A stretch of 19,865 nt of DNA from JAZDIT01 sp043804755 (GTDB lineage Bacteria > Patescibacteriota > Minisyncoccia > Minisyncoccales > JAQTPW01): the NCBI GenBank assembly GCA_043804755.1, contig JAZDIT010000027.1, positions 1 to 19,865 on the forward strand, in the 5' to 3' direction. The notes beneath the pieces were generated by a model that was not told where the DNA came from, made no database searches, and saw only the letters and a list, made by a program, of their open reading frames with translations. Shown in pieces: positions 12,407-17,488 of the stretch. Position 1 is the stretch's first letter. Each line of letters opens with the position of its first letter. The translations under genes were made by a program, and so were the position numbers.

Positions 12407-12961
12407 TTATAGTCCCAGTTCCCGGGAAATTCCCTTCATGGCTTCAAGCCCTATTTTCACGAATTCTTCCAGTTTCAGTAAAATCAATTCTTCGCATTTT
12501 TTTATTATTTCGCGATTGACTCCCCTGGCAAATGCTTTTTCTCCGAACCGGTTTAAAACGTTCTCCGGCGTCAAATCGGCAATTTTCTTTGAGGGTAAAA
12601 CCAAAGTTGCCGCAACAACAAGCCCCGTCAGAGGATCGGTCACATAAAGCACTTTTGCCATTAGAGTTTCGGGCGGAATGCCATGGGCTTCGTTGTGCGT
12701 TTTTACCGCTTCGGAAATATCTTTTTCCATTCCCAAATCCTCCAGCATTCTGGCGCCTAATAAAGAATGCGCCTGTGGATCATCTTTCGTCTTTTCATAG
12801 TCTATATCGTGCAGAAGTCCGGCTAATCCCCACTTTTCCTCGTCATCTTTGAAATTCCGCGCCAAAGCGCGCATTACGGCTTCAACGGCAAGACAATGCT
12901 TTATAAGATTCTGATTCTGGATATTCTGTTTTACTAACTCCAAACCTTCTTCTCTCGTCAT
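12407..12961 (-). CDS. HD-domain protein (HDIG type)
   Basis: A 184-aa HD-superfamily protein related to predicted HDIG hydrolases. Motifs are KHCLAVEAVMRAL (first His, near residue 23), GLLHDIDYEK (HD pair, near 50-51), AHSLLGARML (His) and KTHNEAHGIP. The C-terminal VLYVTDPLTGLVVAATLVLPSKKI matches the AxxLxDxIDALxxA-like segment of this group. These proteins are probably phosphohydrolases, with unknown substrate. The open frame extends about 98 codons upstream through an intergenic terminator into the next gene, which is not credible. TTGATT-N17-TAAAAT places transcription start at the ATG at 12961; an ATG at 12970 would fall inside the -10. It is the first gene of an operon with the TRIC/UPF0126 gene. 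Confidence 0.85.
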   Translation of the reverse strand: MTREEGLELVKQNIQNQNLIKHCLAVEAVMRALARNFKDDEEKWGLAGLLHDIDYEKTKDDPQAHSLLGARMLEDLGMEKDISEAVKTHNEAHGIPPETLMAKVLYVTDPLTGLVVAATLVLPSKKIADLTPENVLNRFGEKAFARGVNREIIKKCEELILLKLEEFVKIGLEAMKGISRELGL

Positions 12962-12968
12962 ATATTTC

Positions 12969-12997
12969 ATTTTATCCGTTTGCCGAAGCCAAATCAA
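12969..12997 (-). promoter_or_regulatory. Leaderless-type promoter for the HD/TRIC operon
   Basis: TTGATT (12997-12992) and TAAAAT (12974-12969) on the minus strand, spaced 17 bp, with 7 nt between the -10 and the ATG at 12961. This arrangement decides the start codon. Confidence 0.6.
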
Positions 12998-13015
12998 ACA
13001 AAAAATATTAAAAAG

Positions 13016-13034
13016 GCGGTCCATGGGGGACCGC
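13016..13034 (-). terminator. Terminator of the tandem paralogue operon
   Basis: Minus strand GCGGTCC-CCCAT-GGACCGC, a perfect 7-bp GC-rich stem, followed by CTTTTTAATATTTTTTG. It lies 16 nt after the stop of the 85-aa gene. Confidence 0.85.
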
Positions 13035-13050
13035 ACTATATTTCGGATGA

Positions 13051-13308
13051 TCAAGCTGTCGCGAAGAATCCTTCGGGATATTCCGGCCTTTTCCGGGGAC
13101 ACACCCCGAAATTGATTCCGTGCTTTTCTTGAAGCTGGCAAAGCAGCTTCCTCACTGAAGATTCCGGCCATTTGCGGATTTGCGGTAACAGCACAGCCAG
13201 CTGATCCAACCGTTCCCCATCCGTGGAACAATATTCGTTCAGCAACTTCTGCCACTCGCAGGCTTCTATTGCGTTTATCGCCCCTTCGATATCTTCATTT
13301 TCTGGCAT
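13051..13308 (-). CDS. Uncharacterised protein, short member of a tandem paralogous pair
   Basis: An 85-aa soluble, mostly helical protein of unknown family. It is clearly related to the adjacent 131-aa product: both have AI-x-x-IEA-x-x-W near the N terminus, then LLPQIR-x-W, a basic segment with R-x-L-x-x-x-LQ, and a GVC ending the core; both resume with a Pro-x-YPE motif (RPEYPE here). This copy lacks the Cys-rich insertion of its partner and ends soon after YPE. It has an excellent SD, GAGGTGAT, overlapping the upstream stop codon, and a 3-nt intergenic gap, so it is translated from the same mRNA. A strong terminator follows. No catalytic motif is visible; protein binding or a small regulator is a guess. 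Confidence 0.75.
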   Translation of the reverse strand: MPENEDIEGAINAIEACEWQKLLNEYCSTDGERLDQLAVLLPQIRKWPESSVRKLLCQLQEKHGINFGVCPRKRPEYPEGFFATA

Positions 13309-13311
13309 ACA

Positions 13312-13707
13312 TCACCTCATCATCAAAAATATTCTTTGCTGGGGAGCCAGGGGAGATTTGAACTCGGGATATCTCGGCAAGCCGTTGTGGCCGTCGCGTT
13401 CTTTGCAGTAAGATTGAGGAATTACGCAACGGCATTCGAACTTATCCCCGCAAACATTGCAGTATTGTTTGCCCTGAGATATCGAATAGTATTGGCACAC
13501 GCCTAAATCCAGATTGTACCGCTTGAGGTAAGCGCGTTGAAGATAGAAAACCAATTCCCGGAGGAAAAGAGGATTTCTCCAGCATCTGATTTGCGGCAAT
13601 AAAGCCATAAGTATCCGATACCGGTCTTCAACACTTTCACCAGTCGCGATTTCCTTCTCCCATCCCTTCGCCTCAATGGTTTTTATTGCTTCCGCGACTT
13701 CATCCAT
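13312..13707 (-). CDS. Uncharacterised protein, long member of a tandem paralogous pair with Cys-rich insert
   Basis: A 131-aa protein of unknown family. Residues 1-70 parallel the downstream 85-aa protein (AIKTIEAKGWEKE; MALLPQIRCW; LRELVFYLQ; LDLGVC). Between GVC and the shared YPE motif (LPRYPE) it has an insertion of about 40 residues with several cysteines (YCNVCGDKFECRC and SYCKERDGHNG), which could bind zinc. Start: the ATG is preceded by AGGAGG 5 nt upstream and a TTGACA-N17-TATTTA promoter, giving a leader of about 35 nt. It is the first gene of a two-gene operon. No TM segment or signal peptide. The good SD differs from most housekeeping genes in this window, which lack one. Confidence 0.75.
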   Translation of the reverse strand: MDEVAEAIKTIEAKGWEKEIATGESVEDRYRILMALLPQIRCWRNPLFLRELVFYLQRAYLKRYNLDLGVCQYYSISQGKQYCNVCGDKFECRCVIPQSYCKERDGHNGLPRYPEFKSPLAPQQRIFLMMR

Positions 13708-13748
13708 CTCGACCTCCTAATTCTGCTACATTTGAAACAACTGCATAT

Positions 13749-13777
13749 TAAATAACACAAAAATCATTATTTGTCAA
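13749..13777 (-). promoter_or_regulatory. Promoter of the tandem paralogue operon
   Basis: Perfect TTGACA (13777-13772) with TATTTA (13754-13749) on the minus strand, 17-bp spacing. The expected start is near 13742. It lies just beyond the terminator of the upstream small-gene operon. Confidence 0.65.
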
Positions 13778-13802
13778 TTCTTCGCCAAAAGTCAATAAAA
13801 AG

Positions 13803-13824
13803 GGCTTACCTTGAAAGGTAAGCC
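13803..13824 (-). terminator. Terminator overlapping the 37-aa membrane peptide stop
   Basis: Perfect 8-10-bp stem GGCTTACC / GGTAAGCC with a TTTCAA loop region, followed on the minus strand by CTTTTTATTG. The stop codon of the 37-aa ORF lies in the right arm. Confidence 0.85.
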
Positions 13825-13919
13825 ACAAAGCCGACTAGGCCGATTAGGGCAAAAAATATTGCTATCACGGCGCAAAGTGCTAAATTGCCGAATCCCATCT
13901 TTTTCTTTTTTGTCATCAT
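13806..13919 (-). CDS. 37-aa single-pass membrane peptide
   Basis: A short ORF: a lysine-rich N terminus (MMTKKKKMGFGN), one hydrophobic segment (residues about 13-34, LALCAVIAIFFALIGLVGF), then AYLSR. The positive-inside rule puts the N terminus in the cytoplasm. It starts 17 nt after the stop of the 92-aa gene, preceded by GAAGGG with a spacing of about 4 nt, and its stop codon is built into a strong terminator, so it is the last gene of a defined transcript. That context, plus the clean TM composition, makes it more than a chance ORF. A second in-frame ATG is the next codon. Function unknown; regulators of membrane proteins often look like this. Confidence 0.65.
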   Translation of the reverse strand: MMTKKKKMGFGNLALCAVIAIFFALIGLVGFVAYLSR

Positions 13920-13936
13920 CTTTCCCTTCGCGCTTT

Positions 13937-14215
13937 TTACAGCGATGAGCAGAACATAGTCTTCAACCGGGCCAGGATGCCGGTCTTTTCCGGGAATTTA
14001 AGCATATTCTGGAAAGGCATTTCTCCGCGCTTTTCCATCTTTTCTTTCCATTTTTGCTCGGAGAATTCTTTCCCTCGGAAAACCTCCTTGGTTGTTCCGT
14101 TCGCGAAAAGGATGACAACTCTCGAAGACTTGGCGTTGCCGTCGAAGCTTTCGCCCTTGACCCATGGATTCTCGTCGGAAGTTTGGGTGATTATCCCGTC
14201 CACTTCTTTTGCCAT
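13937..14215 (-). CDS. Uncharacterised 92-aa protein
   Basis: I do not recognise the family. The protein is soluble; its middle part RVVILFANGTTKEVFRGKEF looks like a small beta-hairpin domain (two strands around an NGT turn), followed by a basic amphipathic helix (SEQKWKEKMEKRGE) and a C-terminal ILARLKTMFCSSL tail. The ATG at 14215 has AGGAGG 5 nt upstream; a GTG two codons upstream overlaps the SD and is rejected. An extended -10 promoter (TGGTATAAT) lies about 55 nt upstream. It heads an operon with the 37-aa membrane peptide. Confidence 0.7.
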   Translation of the reverse strand: MAKEVDGIITQTSDENPWVKGESFDGNAKSSRVVILFANGTTKEVFRGKEFSEQKWKEKMEKRGEMPFQNMLKFPEKTGILARLKTMFCSSL

Positions 14216-14269
14216 ATTCACCTCCTTTTGACGTTCTTCTCTTAGGAACTAGAATTCCTCCTTTAAAAT

Positions 14270-14275
14270 ATTATA
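14270..14275 (-). promoter_or_regulatory. Extended -10 promoter of the small-gene operon
   Basis: Minus strand TGGTATAAT, a perfect TATAAT with TGn extension and a poor -35. It lies 54 nt before the ATG at 14215. The leader contains an AAAGGAGG with no start codon after it and a short palindrome AGGAA-N6-TTCCT (14244-14259), a possible operator or hairpin. Confidence 0.6.
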
Positions 14276-14293
14276 CCACGATATTTTGGAAAA

Positions 14294-14617
14294 TTAACCC
14301 TTTTGATCTTCCCTTAATTGGCGATATGCGCCTTTTTCTCCCGCATATTCGCGCTTTTCATTCTTTTCAATCTTTTTTATCAACTCCGCATACGCATCCT
14401 TATCCAGCATCGTCAGCAATCCCAAAGAATAAATTATCAGATCAGTCACTTCTTCGGCCAATTCGTCTTCATTCGCCTTCCTGTAAGCCCTTACTGCCTC
14501 ACCCAATTCTTCTGCCAGATACAAAAACTCCATACCCGCATCTTTGGTATTAAATCCCTTTTTGACTTTATTGTCCCAAATCCTTTTTTGGATTTCCTTT
14601 AAAGAAAATTCTTCCAT
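14294..14617 (-). CDS. MazG-like nucleotide pyrophosphohydrolase (second type)
   Basis: A 107-aa MazG-like protein. The metal site is visible as LAEELGEAVRAYRK (ExxE) and DELAEEVTDLIIYSLGLL (ExxD), and the N terminus SLKEIQKRIWDNKVKKGF resembles the group that hydrolyses house-cleaning substrates. The C terminus (KREYAGEKGAYRQLREDQKG) is basic and may fold over the active site. It differs clearly from the MazG-like protein at 10542-10871. The ATG lies 6 nt after a -10 element in the second copy of the terminator-promoter module, so it is likely transcribed alone as a leaderless mRNA. Confidence 0.85.
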   Translation of the reverse strand: MEEFSLKEIQKRIWDNKVKKGFNTKDAGMEFLYLAEELGEAVRAYRKANEDELAEEVTDLIIYSLGLLTMLDKDAYAELIKKIEKNEKREYAGEKGAYRQLREDQKG

Positions 14618-14623
14618 ATTTTA

Positions 14624-14652
14624 ATACTACTGCGTCCACCCATGGCTCGCAA
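14624..14652 (-). promoter_or_regulatory. Leaderless-type promoter in repeat copy 2
   Basis: TTGCGA (14652-14647) and TAGTAT (14629-14624) on the minus strand, spaced 17 bp, with 6 nt between the -10 and the ATG at 14617: the same geometry as the coaD promoter in repeat copy 1. Confidence 0.65.
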
Positions 14653-14677
14653 GCGAAGGAGGAACAAAAAACCGCCC
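14628..14677 (-). repeat. Terminator-promoter module, copy 2
   Basis: A 50-bp sequence matching 11362-11413. It begins in the right arm of the csp terminator and includes GTTCCTCCTTCGC, the -35, the spacer and GGACGCAGTA up to the -10. The small hairpin is TCGC-AA-GCGA, where copy 1 has GCTCT/AGAGC, so pairing is kept while bases differ. Confidence 0.75.
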
Positions 14678-14706
14678 TTTGAGGTAATCTCAGGGCGATT
14701 TTTTTT
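14665..14706 (-). terminator. Terminator of the cold-shock gene
   Basis: Minus strand: A-rich left flank, CGCCC paired with GGGCG, inner TGAG paired with CTCA, a 5-nt loop, then GTTTTTTG. A/T pairs (AAAAAAT with GTTTTTT) extend the stem. It lies about 20 nt after the csp stop. Confidence 0.8.
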
Positions 14707-14724
14707 CGTTTTACAGAATAACTC

Positions 14725-14922
14725 TTAAATGCGGGTTACGTTTGTGGCTTTGAATCCTTTTTCAGAATCCACTTTTTCAAAAGACACTTTGTCTCCCACT
14801 TTCAATTCTTCGTATTTTACACCAGTGAGTTCATTGCCGTGAAAAAATAAATCCTTCTCTTCGCCCTCGATGGCGATAAATCCGAATCCTTTTTCTGTAA
14901 GAGTTTTAATTGTTCCTTCCAT
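14725..14922 (-). CDS. Cold-shock domain protein (CspA family)
   Basis: A 65-aa cold-shock protein, a single OB-fold that binds single-stranded RNA or DNA and acts as an RNA chaperone. The RNP1 motif is KGFGFIAI (residues 11-18), RNP2 is DLFFHGNEL (24-32; DVFVH in the classical form), and the C terminus has VGDKVSFEKVDSEKGFKATNV. It is single-domain and of standard length. A leader of about 312 nt from the promoter at 15241-15270 recalls the long thermosensing cspA leader of E. coli (~160 nt), though I see no obvious cold-box match. There is no SD before the ATG; the preceding 25 nt are AT-rich and likely unstructured. The DEAD-box helicase gene lies upstream, a common cold-response partner. 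Confidence 0.92.
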   Translation of the reverse strand: MEGTIKTLTEKGFGFIAIEGEEKDLFFHGNELTGVKYEELKVGDKVSFEKVDSEKGFKATNVTRI

Positions 14923-15234
14923 GTTCGTAGAAATTAAATTAATTCTAATGATGTTTTAAGGTTTTATCCTAAAGTTTAGTTCCCCGATAAACTCGACTAA
15001 ATTTTTACCGGGTAACTATCTTGTTCAGTATTATAAAAAAACGATTATTCAATCAATGCTTTTTCCTTTTTTACAAAAGAAAAAAGTGACTGGGATTTTC
15101 ACTCAAAATTGTACTTTTTCGAAGTGAAATCTCTCAACCACTTTTTGTGATTGGAAGGACTACCCTTCCAAGTTATGGAACGATATCCATGTCCGTAAGC
15201 CCGGACGACGGCTAAAATTGTAAGAAACTCTTAC
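14923..15234 (-). promoter_or_regulatory. Long structured 5' leader of the cold-shock gene
   Basis: The 354-nt space before csp has no gene but several hairpins read on the minus strand. GTAAGA-GTT-TCTTAC (15220-15234) lies at the predicted 5' end. Then GTCCG-GGCTTA-CGGAC (15191-15206), TTGGAAGG-GTAGT-CCTTCCAA (15151-15171), and AAGTG-N12-CACTT (15122-15143). AGTGA-N9-TCACT (15085-15103) is followed by TTTTTTCTTTTG, which is terminator-like. The AAAAAGTG at 15140-15147 could instead pair with CACTTTTT at 15081-15088, giving an alternative fold. It resembles a regulated csp leader but matches no family I know. Confidence 0.6.
15030..15057 (-). promoter_or_regulatory. Possible internal promoter for the cold-shock gene
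   Basis: Perfect TATAAT (15035-15030) on the minus strand with a poor -35 (ATTGAT at 16 bp). It would give a leader of about 100 nt lacking most of the hairpins. Confidence 0.35.
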
Positions 15235-15240
15235 CTAACC

Positions 15241-15270
15241 ACTATAGCATATAAACGGATAATATGTCAA
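15241..15270 (-). promoter_or_regulatory. Main promoter of the cold-shock gene
   Basis: TTGACA (15270-15265) and TATAGT (15246-15241) on the minus strand, spaced 18 bp, lying 7 nt after the helicase stop. The expected start near 15234 falls exactly at the first leader hairpin. Confidence 0.7.
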
Positions 15271-15276
15271 GGGTTA

Positions 15277-16485
15277 TTACCTCCGCCCCCCCGTTCTTCC
15301 TCTCCGGTACTTCTTGCTGGAATAAACCACTCTGGGTTTTGCAAATTGCAGAGCCGGAAATTCAGGAAGCGTGGATACGTCCAATTTTTTCCTGATCAGC
15401 CATTCTATCGCGCGGATTTCCCCCTGTTCTGACGGCATCACGAAAGAAATCGCATGGCCTTTCATACCCGCCCTGGCCGTCCTGCCTATCCGGTGGACAT
15501 AGTCTTCCGCCTGAGAAGGCAGATCGTAATTTATGACCAATTCTATGCCGATTACATCAATCCCCCGCGCCACGATGTCGGTTGCCATGAGCACGCGGTA
15601 TTCCCCGGTTTTGAAACCGTCCAGAGCGCTTTTTCTCTGCGCGAAAGTGCGGTTTGAATGTATTTCTGCCACTGAATGGCCCATTTCTTTTATTGCCCTC
15701 GCGATGCGGTGGGCTCCATATTTCGTTCTTGCGAATATAAGCGTGGATCCCGTATACTGGGCCAAAATCTTTTCCAGCAGATGTAATTTCGCTTCTTTGG
15801 CAACGATGAAAATGTCCTGGGAAACGCTGTCAACCGTCGTACCGGTAGGAGCTATTTCGACGCGGATGGGAAACTTCATATTTGCCGAAGCGATGCCCAT
15901 GATTTCCGGAGAAATCGTAGCTGAAAAAAGCATCGTCTGGCGTTCTTTCGGAACAGATTTTAAAATTTCTTTTATTTGCGGCAAAAATCCCATATCCAGC
16001 ATGCGGTCGGCTTCATCAAGGACCAGAATATTCACGTCTTTTAGGCTAACCGTTTTCTGGTGCAAATGGTCAATCAGGCGCCCGGGCGTCGCTATTACGA
16101 TGTGAGGTTTTCTCCTGATGGCCTCTATTTGGGGCCTGATGGGCACTCCGCCGATTAAAACTGCTGTTCTTAGGCCGAGAGAGCTTCCTACCTTGTGGAG
16201 TTCCTCGTTGATCTGCAGAGCCAGCTCGCGGGTCGGCAAAAGCACCAGTCCCAGGCCCTTGGTGCTTGCCAGGCGCTGGATCATCGGAATGCCAAAAGCT
16301 AAAGTCTTGCCCGTACCCGTCTGAGCGACTCCCACTATGTCTTTCCCCTCAATGACAATAGGTATCGATTGCAGCTGGATAGGAGTCGGCGTCACATAAT
16401 GGATCTTCTTTAAAATCTCAAGAATCCCGGGAGCTATCCCGAGACCGTAAAAATCTGATTTCTGTTGTTGGTTTGTGTTGCTCAT
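15277..16485 (-). CDS. DEAD-box RNA helicase (RhlE/CshA-like)
   Basis: ATP-dependent RNA helicase of the DEAD-box family, 402 aa, with both RecA-like domains and a short basic tail (SSKKYRRGRTGGRR) for RNA binding. Motifs in order: Q motif with PTPIQ (33-37), motif I AQTGTGKT (54-61), Ia PTRELA (84-89), GG near 112, Ib TPGR (133-136), II DEAD (157-160), III SAT (188-190), IV LIFARTK, V ATDIVARGID, VI HRIGRTARAG. All key residues are present. It starts 10 nt after the obg stop, so the two genes form one transcription unit; the ATG has no SD. The cold-shock gene follows directly behind its own promoter, suggesting joint action on structured RNA in the cold (inference). Confidence 0.94.
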   Translation of the reverse strand: MSNTNQQQKSDFYGLGIAPGILEILKKIHYVTPTPIQLQSIPIVIEGKDIVGVAQTGTGKTLAFGIPMIQRLASTKGLGLVLLPTRELALQINEELHKVGSSLGLRTAVLIGGVPIRPQIEAIRRKPHIVIATPGRLIDHLHQKTVSLKDVNILVLDEADRMLDMGFLPQIKEILKSVPKERQTMLFSATISPEIMGIASANMKFPIRVEIAPTGTTVDSVSQDIFIVAKEAKLHLLEKILAQYTGSTLIFARTKYGAHRIARAIKEMGHSVAEIHSNRTFAQRKSALDGFKTGEYRVLMATDIVARGIDVIGIELVINYDLPSQAEDYVHRIGRTARAGMKGHAISFVMPSEQGEIRAIEWLIRKKLDVSTLPEFPALQFAKPRVVYSSKKYRRGRTGGRR

Positions 16486-16495
16486 TTAAATAATT

Positions 16496-17464
16496 TTATC
16501 CTTGCTTTTGTTTCGTTATATCACGCAAAATCTCCTCAACCTTCTTTATACTTTCGTCGTCGATTATGGATATCGGGATCACTTCCTTGTTTATTCCCTT
16601 CATATCGCTTATCTTTTCCTTGATCTCTTTTTCGGAAAGCAAATCGGATTTGCTCAAAAAAACATATTCTTGTTTTTCCAGCAGTGCTTTTCCGAATTTT
16701 CCCAATTCGTTCCTGATTGTCTCATAGTCAGAAACGGGATTTACCGATTCCGCGGAAATGAAATGGAAAATAGATTTAGTCCGCTCAATGTGTCGCAAAA
16801 ACTTGATGCCGAGCCCTTTGCCTCCGGAAGCCCCTTCAATTAATCCGGGAATGTCAGCCAATATTAATTCATAATAAACTCCGAGATTCGGGGAAAGCGT
16901 GGTAAACGGATAATTGGCCACCTTGCTTTTAGCATTTGTCAGCCGATTGAGCAAGCTCGATTTGCCTGTATTGGGAAGCCCCACAAATCCTACGTCGGCA
17001 ATCAATTTCAGTTCCAGCCTCAAAGTATATTCCTCCCCCGGCAGCCCCTCTTGGAATTCCAATGGAGTGACATTAGTGGATGAACGAAAAAAATAGTTTC
17101 CCTTTCCGCCGCGGCCTCCCTCTGCCATAGGAAAACGCTTCCCCACGGAAACGACTTCAAAATCTCTGCCTGTCGATAAATTATGGACTATTGTACCGAC
17201 CGGCACCCGCAAGACAAGATCTTTGCCCCCGGCGCCGTCATAAAGCTTGCTTCTTCCGTTTTCTCCGTCTTCCGCAGCCATATTTTTCCTGTAGCGGAAC
17301 TGGCCCAACGCCCCCAAATCAGTCACTCCTTCAATATAAACATTGCCGCCTCTTCCGCCATTGGACCCGACCGGGCCCAAACTCATCTTTGTCTTGTTAA
17401 AAGCAGCCACGCCGCGGCCTCCATGTCCCGCCTTCACTTTGATTGTAACGTCATCAATAAACAT
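16496..17464 (-). CDS. obg: GTPase Obg (CgtA)
   Basis: Obg/CgtA GTPase, essential for 50S ribosome maturation and stress signalling. The glycine-rich N-terminal Obg fold is evident (KAGHGGRGVAAF, GSNGGRGGNVYIE, MAEGGRGGKGN). GTPase motifs: G1 GLPNTGKSS (162-170), G2 TT (188-189), G3 DIPG (204-207), G4 SKSD (271-274, in place of NKxD) and G5 near 298-301. At 322 aa it lacks the C-terminal OCT domain found in longer homologues, which is common in small genomes. G4 begins with Ser instead of Asn; the specificity-determining Asp274 is kept. It is followed at 10 nt by the DEAD-box gene and preceded at 24 nt by the ABC-F gene, so the three genes may share a transcript. Confidence 0.94.
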   Translation of the reverse strand: MFIDDVTIKVKAGHGGRGVAAFNKTKMSLGPVGSNGGRGGNVYIEGVTDLGALGQFRYRKNMAAEDGENGRSKLYDGAGGKDLVLRVPVGTIVHNLSTGRDFEVVSVGKRFPMAEGGRGGKGNYFFRSSTNVTPLEFQEGLPGEEYTLRLELKLIADVGFVGLPNTGKSSLLNRLTNAKSKVANYPFTTLSPNLGVYYELILADIPGLIEGASGGKGLGIKFLRHIERTKSIFHFISAESVNPVSDYETIRNELGKFGKALLEKQEYVFLSKSDLLSEKEIKEKISDMKGINKEVIPISIIDDESIKKVEEILRDITKQKQG

Positions 17465-17488
17465 GTTTTTGTATAACTCATTCTAACA

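Noticed and set aside
12962..13255. N-terminal extension of the HD-domain protein (98 extra codons)
   Set aside because: It would cross the terminator at 13016-13034 and most of the 85-aa gene; the promoter sets the start at 12961.
15533..16105. Plus-strand 190-aa ORF
   Set aside because: It is the antisense of conserved DEAD-box motifs, with no promoter or SD and low-complexity Ser/Ile/Met-rich composition.
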